This document shows, one piece after another, positions 10,637 to 19,083 of a stretch of DNA of 64,000 nucleotides. The notes beneath the pieces are model-generated. The model made no database searches. It was given only the letters and a program-made list of their open reading frames with translations, and had not been told where the DNA came from. Both the position numbers and the translations under genes were made by a program. Numbering within the stretch: the first letter of the stretch is position 1; each line of letters opens with the position of its first letter. Source of the stretch: Mesorhizobium sp. 1M-11 (GTDB lineage Bacteria > Pseudomonadota > Alphaproteobacteria > Rhizobiales > Rhizobiaceae); assembly GCF_001303895.1 (NCBI RefSeq), contig NZ_LJSD01000001.1, positions 418,223 through 482,222 of the forward strand, given 5' to 3'.

Positions 10637-11488
10637 ATGACCACGACACCCGCGCAGGCGGGGTGGCGGTTCAAGCAGCCGAGTGTCATTCCGGGTTTCG
10701 GACTGACGCTCGGCTTCTCGCTTGTCTACCTCACCCTTATCATTCTCATCCCCCTGGCCGGGCTGGTCTGGCGTTCCGCATCGCTCGGATGGGTCGATTT
10801 CTGGCGCATCGTCACCGCCGATCGCACCTTGAAAGCGCTGGAAATCAGCTTCGGCACCGCGTTGATCGCAGCCGCCATCAATGTCGTTTTCGGCACGATC
10901 GTTGCCTGGGTGCTGGTGCGCTACAAGTTTCCCGGTCGGCGTGTGGTCGACGCCATGGTCGACCTCCCTTTCGCGCTGCCGACCGCCGTAGCCGGTATCG
11001 CGCTCACCACGCTCTATGCGCCGAACGGCTGGCTGGGCAGCCTGTTGATGCCGCTCGGCATCAAGGTGGCCTATACGCCGCTCGGCATCATCGTCGCGCT
11101 CGTCTTCGTCAGCCTGCCCTTCGTGGTGCGCACCGTCGAGCCGATCATCGAAGAGATCGACAAGGAGGTCGAGGAAGCAGCCGCCACGCTCGGCGCCAGC
11201 CGCTTCCAGACCATCACCCGTGTGCTTTTCCCAGGGCTCGCGCCGGCCATCATCACAGGTTTTGCGCTCGCCTTCGCACGCGGCGTCGGCGAATACGGCT
11301 CGGTTATCTTCATCGCCGGCAACCTGCCCAAGGTGACGGAGATCGCCCCGCTGCTCATCGTCATCCGGCTGGAGGAGTTCAACTACGCCGCCGCGACCGC
11401 CATTGCCGCTGTGATGCTGGCCATATCCTTCGCCATGCTGCTCGTCATCAACCTCCTTCAGGCATGGAGCCGCAAGCGCTATGGCTGA
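10637..11488 (+). CDS. cysT: Sulfate ABC transporter permease CysT
   Basis: 283 residues with about six membrane helices. The N-terminal stretch SVIPGFGLTLGFSLVYLTLI and the cytoplasmic EAA loop (EEAAATLGASRFQTITRVLFPGLAP) are typical of CysT/CysU. It forms the transmembrane channel with CysW, driven by CysA. The stop overlaps the start of cysW by eight bases, which indicates translational coupling. Confidence 0.95.
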   Translation: MTTTPAQAGWRFKQPSVIPGFGLTLGFSLVYLTLIILIPLAGLVWRSASLGWVDFWRIVTADRTLKALEISFGTALIAAAINVVFGTIVAWVLVRYKFPGRRVVDAMVDLPFALPTAVAGIALTTLYAPNGWLGSLLMPLGIKVAYTPLGIIVALVFVSLPFVVRTVEPIIEEIDKEVEEAAATLGASRFQTITRVLFPGLAPAIITGFALAFARGVGEYGSVIFIAGNLPKVTEIAPLLIVIRLEEFNYAAATAIAAVMLAISFAMLLVINLLQAWSRKRYG

Positions 11489-12365
11489 CCCGGAAATCAA
11501 ATCCTACGAGCCGATGCACGACAACCCGTCCGCAGCGGTCACCGAGAGCCGCTCGGCGCGCACTGTGCTGATGACGGTAGCCTTTGTCTTCCTCGGCATC
11601 TTCCTGCTCTTGCCGCTCATAATCGTCTTCAAGGAAGCTTTCGCCAAAGGCGTCGGCGCCTATTTCGCATCGCTGAACGACCATGACACGCTGTCGGCCA
11701 TCCACCTTACGCTGCTTGTTGCGGTGATCGCCGTACCGCTCAACGTCGTCTTCGGCATCGCCGCCGCCTGGGCGATCGCCAAATTCGAATTCAAGGGCAA
11801 GGCCTTCCTCACCACCTTGATCGACCTGCCCTTTTCGGTCTCGCCGGTCATTTCCGGTCTGGTCTATGTGCTGCTGTTCGGCGCCCAGGCCATGCTCGGC
11901 CCATGGCTGAAGTCGCATGGCATCGAAATCCTTTTCGCCGTGCCGGGCATCGTGCTTGCCACCGTCTTCGTCACCTTTCCTTTCGTCGCGCGCGAGCTGA
12001 TCCCACTGATGCAGGAACAGGGAACCGGCGATGAAGAAGCCGCGCTTTCGCTCGGCGCCAATGGCTGGCAGGTCTTCCGGTACGTCACTTTGCCCAACAT
12101 CAAATGGGGCCTGCTCTACGGCGTTCTGCTCTGCAACGCCCGCGCCATGGGTGAATTCGGCGCGGTGTCGGTGGTCTCCGGCCACATCCGCGGCATGACC
12201 AACACCATGCCGTTGCATGTCGAAATCCTCTACAACGAATACAACGCCGTCGGCGCTTTCGCCGTGGCCTCGCTGCTGGCTGGCCTTGCGCTCGTCACTC
12301 TGATCTTGAAAACCGTTCTCGAGATGCGCTACGGCGCCGAACTCGCCGCGACACGCGGACATTGA
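11481..12365 (+). CDS. cysW: Sulfate ABC transporter permease CysW
   Basis: 294 residues, six predicted helices, with the CysW hallmark RAMGEFGAVSVVSGHIRG and the EAA-type loop EEAALSLGANGWQVFRYVTLPNIKWG. It is the second channel subunit for sulfate import. The first 25 or so residues are polar and absent from shorter homologues. The gene starts inside the end of cysT and is followed after 13 bases by cysA. Confidence 0.95.
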   Translation: MADPEIKSYEPMHDNPSAAVTESRSARTVLMTVAFVFLGIFLLLPLIIVFKEAFAKGVGAYFASLNDHDTLSAIHLTLLVAVIAVPLNVVFGIAAAWAIAKFEFKGKAFLTTLIDLPFSVSPVISGLVYVLLFGAQAMLGPWLKSHGIEILFAVPGIVLATVFVTFPFVARELIPLMQEQGTGDEEAALSLGANGWQVFRYVTLPNIKWGLLYGVLLCNARAMGEFGAVSVVSGHIRGMTNTMPLHVEILYNEYNAVGAFAVASLLAGLALVTLILKTVLEMRYGAELAATRGH

Positions 12366-12378
12366 CAGGGACATTTGA

Positions 12379-13431
12379 ATGGAAGTTCGCGTTGCCAATG
12401 TACGCAAGGAATTCGACCGGTTTCCGGCGCTTCGGGATGTCTCTCTCGACATCCGCTCTGGCGAGCTGATCGCGCTACTTGGACCATCCGGCTCCGGCAA
12501 GACCACCTTGCTCCGATTGATCGCAGGATTGGAAAGGCCGACCACCGGCAAGATCTTCTTCGGTGACGAGGATGCATCGAGCAAGACCATCCAGGAGCGC
12601 AATGTCGGTTTCGTCTTTCAGCACTACGCGCTGTTCCGGCATATGACGGTGGCCGACAATATCGGCTTCGGCCTCAAGGTACGTCACGGCGCCACGCGCC
12701 CGTCGAACGAGGAAATCCGCCGTCGCGCCTCGGAACTGCTCGATCTGGTCCAGCTTTCCGGCCTCGAGAAACGCTATCCTGCGCAACTCTCCGGCGGCCA
12801 GCGCCAGCGTGTCGCGCTTGCCCGCGCCATGGCGATCGAGCCGAAAGTGTTGCTGCTGGACGAGCCTTTCGGCGCGCTTGACGCGCAGGTGCGGCGCGAA
12901 CTGCGTCGCTGGCTGCGCGACATCCACGACACCACCGGCCACACGACCGTCTTCGTCACCCACGATCAGGAGGAGGCGCTGGAACTGGCCGACCGCGTCG
13001 TGGTGATGAGCCAGGGCCAGATCGAACAGATCGGTAGCGCCGACGAGGTCTACGACACGCCGAATTCCCCCTTCGTCTTCGGCTTCATCGGTGAATCGAG
13101 CTCGCTGCCGGTCAGGATCACCGACGGCCAGGTCTGGATCGCCGACCGGCCGATCGGCCTTTCGGCGCCGAACCATCCTGCCGGCGATGCCCTGCTCTAT
13201 TTCCGTCCGCACGATATCGAGCTGCTCGACGGCTGCAGCGGCTGCATTGCCGGCACGGTCGCCGCCAGCCGCCGTGTCGCCGGCACCCGCCGTGTCGAGC
13301 TGGAAATTGGCGGCGAACGCCAGCGCGTCGAGATCGAACTGCCTGTCGACCATATCGCGACCCAGAAGAGCCGCATCGCTTTCCGGCCGAGCCGCTGGAA
13401 GCTGTTTCCAGTAAAGAGCACGGGAAACTAG
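12379..13431 (+). CDS. cysA: Sulfate/thiosulfate import ATP-binding protein CysA
   Basis: 350 residues. Walker A GPSGSGKT is at 35-42, the Q-loop is in VFQHYALF, the ABC signature LSGGQRQR and Walker B VLLLDEPFGALD follow, then the switch His in FVTHDQEEA. Residues about 235-345 form the TOBE-like regulatory domain. It energises CysTW. The order sbp-cysT-cysW-cysA is the standard sulfate permease operon. A strong hairpin terminator follows at 13460. Confidence 0.96.
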   Translation: MEVRVANVRKEFDRFPALRDVSLDIRSGELIALLGPSGSGKTTLLRLIAGLERPTTGKIFFGDEDASSKTIQERNVGFVFQHYALFRHMTVADNIGFGLKVRHGATRPSNEEIRRRASELLDLVQLSGLEKRYPAQLSGGQRQRVALARAMAIEPKVLLLDEPFGALDAQVRRELRRWLRDIHDTTGHTTVFVTHDQEEALELADRVVVMSQGQIEQIGSADEVYDTPNSPFVFGFIGESSSLPVRITDGQVWIADRPIGLSAPNHPAGDALLYFRPHDIELLDGCSGCIAGTVAASRRVAGTRRVELEIGGERQRVEIELPVDHIATQKSRIAFRPSRWKLFPVKSTGN

Positions 13432-13459
13432 CATCTCGCGGCCGCCAGACTGACAAAGC

Positions 13460-13503
13460 AGAAAAACCATTCCGGAAATGCCAATATCCAGGATGGTTTT
13501 TCT
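13460..13503 (+). terminator. Terminator hairpin after cysA
   Basis: Perfect 11-base arms AGAAAAACCAT (13460-13470) and ATGGTTTTTCT (13493-13503) with a 22-base loop; the right arm supplies a T-run on the plus strand. It would end the sbp-cysTWA transcript, so the second binding-protein gene at 13602 probably has its own promoter. Confidence 0.6.
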
Positions 13504-13601
13504 ACTTCCAACCAAGGCTACAGACCGGCATTCCTCGCCTTTGTGGTATCAGGTTCTAATGTACGGACTTCCGCAGCATATTTTTCCAACGGAGTCCTTT
13601 C

Positions 13602-14588
13602 ATGAAACGCCTTTTGCTCGCTGGTGTCGCGCTGGCCGGCTTGGTCCTCGCAGCAGTGCCCGCCTCTGCCGCAGAGAAGCTGCTCAACGCGTCCTATGAC
13701 GTCGGTCGCGAGCTGTTCGCACAGGTCAACAAGGCTTTCATCGAAAAGCATCCTGGCATCACCATCGACCAGTCGCATGCCGGGACTTCGAAATTGGCGC
13801 GCTCGATCGTCGAAGGACTTGGCGCGGATGTCGTGACCTTCAATCAGGTTCCGGATGTCGACTTCCTGGTCAAGCAAGGTTTTGTCTCGGCGGACTGGCA
13901 GAAGGATTTCGCCAACAACGCCTCGCCCTTCTATTCCCTGCCCTCCTTCCTGGTGAGAGCCGGCAACCCCAAGAACATCAAGGACTGGGATGATCTCGCC
14001 CGGGAAGGCGTCCAGGTGATCTTCCCCAACCCTAAGACCTCCGGCAATGCGCGCTACACCTATCTGGCCGCGACCGCCTACGCCAAGGAGAAGTTCAAAG
14101 GCGACGAAGCCCAGGTCAAAGAATTCGTCTCCAAGATCTTCGCCAACGTGCCGGTATTCGATACCGGTGGCCGTGCTGCCACCACCACCTTTGCTGAACG
14201 TGGCATCGGCGACGTGCTGATCACCTTCGAGTCGGAAACGCAGGGCATCGCCCGCGAATACGGCACCGACAAATACCAGCAGGTCGTTCCGTCCGTGAGC
14301 CTGCTGGCCGAATTCCCGGTCGCCATCGTCGACAAGGTTGCCGACGAGCATGGCACCCGCGAACTCGCCAAGACCTATCTCGATTTCCTCTACACGCCGG
14401 AAGGCCAGAAGATCGAGGGGGAGAACGGCCTGCGCGTGCGTGACGAAAAGATCGCCGCCGAATTCAAGGACAAGTTCCCCGAGGTGCGGCTCGTGACAGT
14501 CGAGGACGCATTCGGCGGTTGGGAGAAAGTCCAGAAGGACCATTTCGCCGAAGACGCGTTGCTGGACGAGATCTACGGCAACCGCTGA
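13602..14588 (+). CDS. Second sulfate-family periplasmic binding protein
   Basis: 328 residues with a signal peptide (MKRLLLAGVALAGLVLAAVPASA). EKLLNASYDVGRELFAQVNKAF, NPKTSGNARYTYLAATAYAK and DAFGGWEKVQKDHF place it in the same family as the protein at 9534, but the two are clearly diverged paralogues. It probably gives the single CysTWA channel a second ligand range (another sulfur oxyanion, or sulfate with another affinity); this is inference. It is bracketed by terminators at 13460 and 14614, so it looks like a single-gene transcript. It follows ACGGAGTCC before the start. Confidence 0.92.
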   Translation: MKRLLLAGVALAGLVLAAVPASAAEKLLNASYDVGRELFAQVNKAFIEKHPGITIDQSHAGTSKLARSIVEGLGADVVTFNQVPDVDFLVKQGFVSADWQKDFANNASPFYSLPSFLVRAGNPKNIKDWDDLAREGVQVIFPNPKTSGNARYTYLAATAYAKEKFKGDEAQVKEFVSKIFANVPVFDTGGRAATTTFAERGIGDVLITFESETQGIAREYGTDKYQQVVPSVSLLAEFPVAIVDKVADEHGTRELAKTYLDFLYTPEGQKIEGENGLRVRDEKIAAEFKDKFPEVRLVTVEDAFGGWEKVQKDHFAEDALLDEIYGNR

Positions 14589-14613
14589 TCTTGGGCGACA
14601 TTTAATTATGGAT

Positions 14614-14636
14614 AAGCCGGCGCAAGCCGGCTTTTT
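14614..14636 (+). terminator. Rho-independent terminator after second sulfate-binding protein gene
   Basis: AAGCCGGC (14614-14621), loop GCAA, GCCGGCTT (14626-14633), followed by more T residues. This is a textbook GC-rich stem with T-tail, 25 bases after the stop codon. Confidence 0.88.
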
Positions 14637-14841
14637 CATTTCTATCGGACAGTAGTGTCACTTTTGCAGCATAAACCCGTCGCGTTTGGAAAACGGACGG
14701 AAAATCAACACTCTTTTCATTGTATATCGACAAACTGGACTCTATTCTCTCCTTGTGCGTCCTGGCTGATCGTTTCGCCATGATTTACGCACAAACAGCC
14801 GGCAAACGGCTGATGGGATTGCGGCTCAGGCAGTGACAGGC

Positions 14842-15294
14842 ATGCTCACCAAAAAAGGCAAGTACGGGCTGAAGGCCCTCGTGCATCTGTCGCGGATGCC
14901 GGTCGGGCAACTGGCCTTCGTCAACGACATCGCGGTCGCCAACAACATCCCGAAGAAGTTCCTCGACGCCATCCTCGGTGAATTGCGCAATGCCGGCTTC
15001 GTGCAGAGCCGCAAGGGCAAGGATGGCGGCTATCGCCTCGCTCGCCCCGCCGCCGAGATCAAGATCGGCCATGTCGTGCGCGTGCTCGATGGTCCGCTGG
15101 CGCCCATCCCCTGCGCCAGCCGCACACAGTACCAGCGTTGCGAGGACTGCAACGAAGAGACCTGCGAAGTCCGCCATATGATGCTGGAAGTGCGGCAGGC
15201 AATCGCGGACGTGCTGGACAATCGCAGCCTGGCCGCGATGCGCGACGCCGACAATGACGATTATCCGCTGGAACTGTCCTCGCAATCGAACTGA
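14842..15294 (+). CDS. Rrf2-family transcriptional regulator with cysteine cluster
   Basis: 150 residues from ATG 14842. The start MLTKKGKYGLKALVHL and the stretch SRKGKDGGYRLAR (wing of the winged helix) are diagnostic for Rrf2. Four Cys (91, 100, 103, 108; spacing C-x8-C-x2-C-x4-C) sit where IscR binds its Fe-S cluster, so metal, Fe-S or thiol sensing is likely. Its position beside the sulfate cluster suggests it controls sulfur or cysteine genes; CymR is an Rrf2 precedent. A GTG nine bases upstream is a possible alternative start. A possible promoter is TTGTAT (14720) with TATTCT (14743), spacing 17. Confidence 0.88.
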   Translation: MLTKKGKYGLKALVHLSRMPVGQLAFVNDIAVANNIPKKFLDAILGELRNAGFVQSRKGKDGGYRLARPAAEIKIGHVVRVLDGPLAPIPCASRTQYQRCEDCNEETCEVRHMMLEVRQAIADVLDNRSLAAMRDADNDDYPLELSSQSN

Positions 15295-15320
15295 GGTTCC
15301 CGGAGATCGTTGTTCGGCGG

Positions 15321-16595
15321 CTATGAAACCGCCGGCTGCGGCCGCCCTACCCGCCACAGAACCAGCAGCATCACCGCCAGGTTCACCCCGTTCCACGCAA
15401 TACCGTTGAGGAACGCGGCGGCATAAGAACTGGTGAGATCGTAGATCCAGCCTGACATCCAGCCGCCCACAGCCATGCCGATGATGGTGGCCATGATCAC
15501 CAGGCCGACGCGCTGTCCGGCTTCGGCCGCCGGCATGTATTCGCGCACGATGATCGCGTAGCAGGGCACGATGCCGCCTTGCGACAGGCCGAAGACCAGC
15601 GACACGATGTAGAGCGAAGCCAGCCCGTCGAAGGGAATGTAGAAGAACAGTGCCAGGCATTGCAGCGCCGAGCCGATCAACAGCGTCTTGATGCCGCCGA
15701 TACGGTCGGCAACGAAGCCGGATGCCAATCGGCTGACCACGCCGGCGGCAAGCATGACCGACAGCATTTCGGCACCACGCGCCACGCCATAACCGAGGTC
15801 CATGCAATAGGCGACGATGTGCACCTGCGGCATGGCCATCGCCATGCAGCAGCCGAAACCGGCAACAATCAGCAATCCCTGTAAAGCCGCCGGGGATAGC
15901 GCGATCGGCTGCACACGGCGAGCGGTCGAAGAATGCGAACCGGAGAACGCTTCACGCGGCGCGGGCTGCCGCATCATCAGCACCAGCGGGATCATGGTGA
16001 CGAGGCAGAAAATGCCGATGACCAGATAGGTGAAACGCCATCCCTCGGCCGCGATCAGCGGCGGCATCACCACCGGCCACAACGCACCGGCCAGGTAGTT
16101 GCCGCAAGCGGCTGCAGCGACGGCAACCCCACGCCGCCGGTCGAACCAATGCGAGATGTCGGCGACCAGCGGTCCGAAGATCGCAGCCGTGCCGAAGCCG
16201 ACGAGAATCCCTTGCGCCAGCGTGAACTGCAGGATCGAGCCGGCAAAGGATGCCAGAATCATGCCGGCCGCAAGCGTCACAGAAGACAGCAGCGCAGGCA
16301 TCCAATAGCCCATGCGATCGACCGCGCGCCCGACCAGCACATTGCCGGCGGCGAACCCGATCATTGTCGCCGTATAAGGCAGGGATGCATCGGCGCGGTC
16401 GACACCGAATTCGGCCTGCACCGCGGGCAGAACGACGACGACCGCCCACATGCCGACGGCACCGATCGTGCCCAAGACGATCGAAACCGCAAGCCTCAGC
16501 CAGGCCTCACGGCCATCGATGACGGACACTGTGTCCGCCGGCCGGATTGGATGCTGGTTCATGCTGGGACGCGGGCTCCGTTTCGGCAAGCCCAC
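15321..16595 (-). CDS. Major facilitator superfamily transporter
   Basis: 424 residues with about twelve membrane helices in two six-helix halves and a central cytoplasmic loop (RQPAPREAFSGSHSSTARR). The sequence resembles the oxalate/formate and monocarboxylate (OFA/MCT-like) branch of MFS; the substrate is unknown. The GTG at 16595 follows AAGGA at good spacing and is used here; an ATG at 16562 is the alternative. The gene lies 68 bases downstream of the phosphonate monoester hydrolase-like gene on the same strand, so it may import that enzyme's substrate or export its product (inference). Confidence 0.85.
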   Translation of the reverse strand: MGLPKRSPRPSMNQHPIRPADTVSVIDGREAWLRLAVSIVLGTIGAVGMWAVVVVLPAVQAEFGVDRADASLPYTATMIGFAAGNVLVGRAVDRMGYWMPALLSSVTLAAGMILASFAGSILQFTLAQGILVGFGTAAIFGPLVADISHWFDRRRGVAVAAAACGNYLAGALWPVVMPPLIAAEGWRFTYLVIGIFCLVTMIPLVLMMRQPAPREAFSGSHSSTARRVQPIALSPAALQGLLIVAGFGCCMAMAMPQVHIVAYCMDLGYGVARGAEMLSVMLAAGVVSRLASGFVADRIGGIKTLLIGSALQCLALFFYIPFDGLASLYIVSLVFGLSQGGIVPCYAIIVREYMPAAEAGQRVGLVIMATIIGMAVGGWMSGWIYDLTSSYAAAFLNGIAWNGVNLAVMLLVLWRVGRPQPAVS

Positions 16596-16663
16596 TCTTA
16601 TCCTTCACCGTACGCAGGGCCGGCAGCACCACCTGGACCAAAAACTAATACCAAGAATACGGC

Positions 16664-18232
16664 TCAAGGCAGCGACACCACCCCACTTGGCGTGATCATC
16701 ATGTTGGTCAGCGTGCGCTCGGCATGGGTCAACCGCCAATCGAGCATCTTCTGCGCATAGTGTAGCACCGTCGATGCCATTTCCGGCCGGTCAGCCAGAT
16801 TGGTCGTCTCGCACGGATCCTCGTCGAGATCGAACAGCAGCGGCGGCAGGGCAGCGAAATGCACGTATTTGTAGCGGTTGTCGCGTATGACGGCGTAGCT
16901 GCACTGATCGGATGTGATGCCAAGCGTGGTTTCTGCCTTCTGCGTCGCCACGGTACGGAAGTCGTGTTCGAAGAAGACCGCTTCTCGCCAATCGGCCGGC
17001 TTCTCGCCATGCAGCAGCGGCAACAGCGAGTGGCCATCGCAGGCACGCGGCTTTTCGAGCCCGAGCCAGTCGAGAACGGTCGGCATGATGTCGACAGCTT
17101 CCGTGAATGTATCCACCACCGAGCCGCGCGCAACATCGGCATCGCCGCGGGGATCGCGGATCACCAGCGGCAGATGGAAGGCCCCGTCGAAATAAACCTC
17201 CTTGCCCCAGGCGTAGTGCTCGCCCAGCATTTCGGCATGGTCGCTGGTCACGATGATCAGCGTGCGGTCATACTCGCCGGTTCGTTTCAGATGCTCGATG
17301 ATGCGGCCGAGATGGTGATCGACTTCGGCGATCAACCCGTAATAGGTTGCGCGCATCTGCCGGATTTCCAGCTCATTGGCAGAAACCGGATCGAACGGGC
17401 TGTGCTCGTCATAGCCGCCGGGAACGCTCACCCGGTCCAGTTCATAGGCAAGCATCGGATGCTGCCGCTTTTCCTCGGCTAGGCTCGCCGCCCGCGCCGG
17501 CAAGGTCACGTCTGCGGGATCAACCACGGCGTTGTATGGCTCGGGCGCGATCAGCGGCGGGTGCGGCCGCAGGAAAACGAAATGCGCGAACCACGGGCTG
17601 TCACGCCGCACTGAAAGCCATTTCAGGAAGGCGTCGGTGAGGAATGCAGCTTCGCTATGCTCGGCCGGATAGATCGTCGGAATATAGCGGAAACCCCGGT
17701 CGTCCGGCTTGTCGAAGCCGGCTTTCGGCCGGAAGACGTCGGCTCGACCGCCCGGCAGATCGTAGCCTTTGGCGAGAAGATCGGCGATCCATTCTTCCAT
17801 TTCGTCGGGCAGATGCAGCGCCGCCTCGAACCCCGGCATCACACTTTCATAGGTTTTGAGCGACGGATCGTTGGCGTCGAGATCGCGTGGATCAGCGCTG
17901 GTATCGGTATAGCCGAACAGGGCTGGCCGGTAGCCAGCCTTGCGCGCTTCCAGAGCGATGTTGGTGTGGCGTGCATCGAGCGGCGTGCCGTTGCGGCCAG
18001 AGCGATGGTTCATCAGATAGAGGCCCGTCAGCAGGCTGGCGCGCGAAGGACCGCACGGTGTGCACTGGCCGAAATGCTTCCGAAACAGCACCCCATCCGC
18101 GGCGAGCGCATCCAGGTTCGGCGTGTGCGCATTGGGATGGCCAAGCGCTGACAGGCAATCGCCACGCCACTGGTCGGCGCAGATCAGAAGCACGTTCGGG
18201 CGCTGTGTCGTCGTCATTTCGATCTGACTCAT
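16664..18232 (-). CDS. Sulfatase-fold hydrolase of phosphonate monoester hydrolase type
   Basis: 522 residues of the alkaline phosphatase superfamily. The formylglycine motif C-x-P-x-R is C60-G-P-S-R64, in the context TPCGPSRASLLTGLY. Metal ligands include Asp19-Asp20 in CADQW and the Asp-His of TSDHAEMLGEHY. Several stretches (LYLMNHRS, KPRACDGHSLLP, YKYVHFAALPPLLFDL) agree with the rhizobial phosphonate monoester hydrolase/phosphodiesterase as I remember it, more than with choline sulfatase or arylsulfatase. There is no signal peptide, so it is cytoplasmic. The start overlaps the stop of the GntR gene (ATGA), supporting 18232 and a common operon. The natural substrate is unknown; these enzymes are promiscuous across phosphate diesters, phosphonates and sulfates. 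Confidence 0.88.
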   Translation of the reverse strand: MSQIEMTTTQRPNVLLICADQWRGDCLSALGHPNAHTPNLDALAADGVLFRKHFGQCTPCGPSRASLLTGLYLMNHRSGRNGTPLDARHTNIALEARKAGYRPALFGYTDTSADPRDLDANDPSLKTYESVMPGFEAALHLPDEMEEWIADLLAKGYDLPGGRADVFRPKAGFDKPDDRGFRYIPTIYPAEHSEAAFLTDAFLKWLSVRRDSPWFAHFVFLRPHPPLIAPEPYNAVVDPADVTLPARAASLAEEKRQHPMLAYELDRVSVPGGYDEHSPFDPVSANELEIRQMRATYYGLIAEVDHHLGRIIEHLKRTGEYDRTLIIVTSDHAEMLGEHYAWGKEVYFDGAFHLPLVIRDPRGDADVARGSVVDTFTEAVDIMPTVLDWLGLEKPRACDGHSLLPLLHGEKPADWREAVFFEHDFRTVATQKAETTLGITSDQCSYAVIRDNRYKYVHFAALPPLLFDLDEDPCETTNLADRPEMASTVLHYAQKMLDWRLTHAERTLTNMMITPSGVVSLP

Positions 18233-18984
18233 TCAGGTTCGCGCCCCACCACCTTGTCGGTGTTGGCGAGCAGTTTTCGGACCGCGGCACGCGCTGCATC
18301 CGGGCGCTGCAGACGGATGTTCTTCTCGATCAATTCGTGCAGCTTCTGGGCTGCATCGAGATCGTCGCCTTCGCGCGTCACATGCACGAACAAGTGGTCG
18401 AAAGCCTGTTCGATCAAGACGCCGAGCGGCACCAGCAGATCATTGCCGGCGGCATGCAGGATGGCGAGGTGAAAACGCGTGTCGGCGCGCGTGCGCTCTT
18501 CCAGCGTCACGGCGTTCTTCATGTCGCGGCAAGCCCGCGAAATCTCCTCCATCTGCGTTTCGGTGCGCCGCACGGCGGCGAAGGCCGTAGCTTCCGGCTC
18601 GATCAGGTGACGGAATTCCTGCACCGTGCGCAGAAAGGCGCCACGATCAGGCGATGTCGCGTACCAGCCCAGCACATCCCTGTCGAGAAGGTTCCAGCGC
18701 TCGCGTGGCTCGACCCGGCTACCGACCTTCGGCCGGGAAGCGAGCAGGCTCTTGGCCATCAGCATCTTGATCGCTTCGCGCACCGCCGAACGGCTGACGT
18801 TGAAGGTTTCCGCCCACTTCGTCTCATTCGGCAGGATGGTTCCGGGCGGGTAGTCGCCGCGCACGATGGCGAGACCGATCTCGTTGGCGACATGCGCGTG
18901 CACGCTGGAGCCAGCTCGGCGCCCAGCGGCCTTCGCCTTTTCGGCATCCTTGTCGCTCTTCGCCTTCCCCTTGGCCGCGCGCAT
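18229..18984 (-). CDS. GntR-family (FadR/FCD type) transcriptional regulator
   Basis: 251 residues from ATG 18984. A basic tail (about 1-25) precedes the GntR winged helix (about 28-95, with PNETKWAETFNVSRSAVREAI) and an FCD ligand domain (DTRFHLAILHAAGN and later helices), whose acid/His residues usually bind metal and a small carboxylate. A GTG at 19002 would give a longer form, but it lies inside a clean inverted repeat that looks like the operator, and ATG 18984 has AAGGA upstream. The gene is first in a unit with the hydrolase and MFS transporter, so it is likely their repressor. Confidence 0.9.
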   Translation of the reverse strand: MRAAKGKAKSDKDAEKAKAAGRRAGSSVHAHVANEIGLAIVRGDYPPGTILPNETKWAETFNVSRSAVREAIKMLMAKSLLASRPKVGSRVEPRERWNLLDRDVLGWYATSPDRGAFLRTVQEFRHLIEPEATAFAAVRRTETQMEEISRACRDMKNAVTLEERTRADTRFHLAILHAAGNDLLVPLGVLIEQAFDHLFVHVTREGDDLDAAQKLHELIEKNIRLQRPDAARAAVRKLLANTDKVVGREPE

Positions 18985-18991
18985 GCTTTTC

Positions 18992-19014
18992 CTTGTTGGC
19001 ACCAGGCCAACAAG
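18992..19014. promoter_or_regulatory. Perfect inverted repeat CTTGTTGG-N7-CCAACAAG, candidate GntR operator
   Basis: Eight-base perfect arms with a 7-base spacer sit 8-30 bases upstream of the GntR start codon. FadR-type regulators bind short palindromes in front of their own gene. The site would overlap the ribosome site or promoter and allow autoregulation of the GntR-hydrolase-MFS unit. Confidence 0.55.
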
Positions 19015-19083
19015 CGGCCCGCATCACCCGCCCAAGAAGTCTGGGCTTGGCCGGCATGTCAAGGCATCAGCGGCGGGAAGAAT

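Noticed and set aside
10544..13515. Long minus-strand frames opposite cysT, cysW and cysA
   Set aside because: High-GC antisense shadows; their translations are rich in Asp, Gly, Arg and His without domains, while the plus-strand genes are fully supported.
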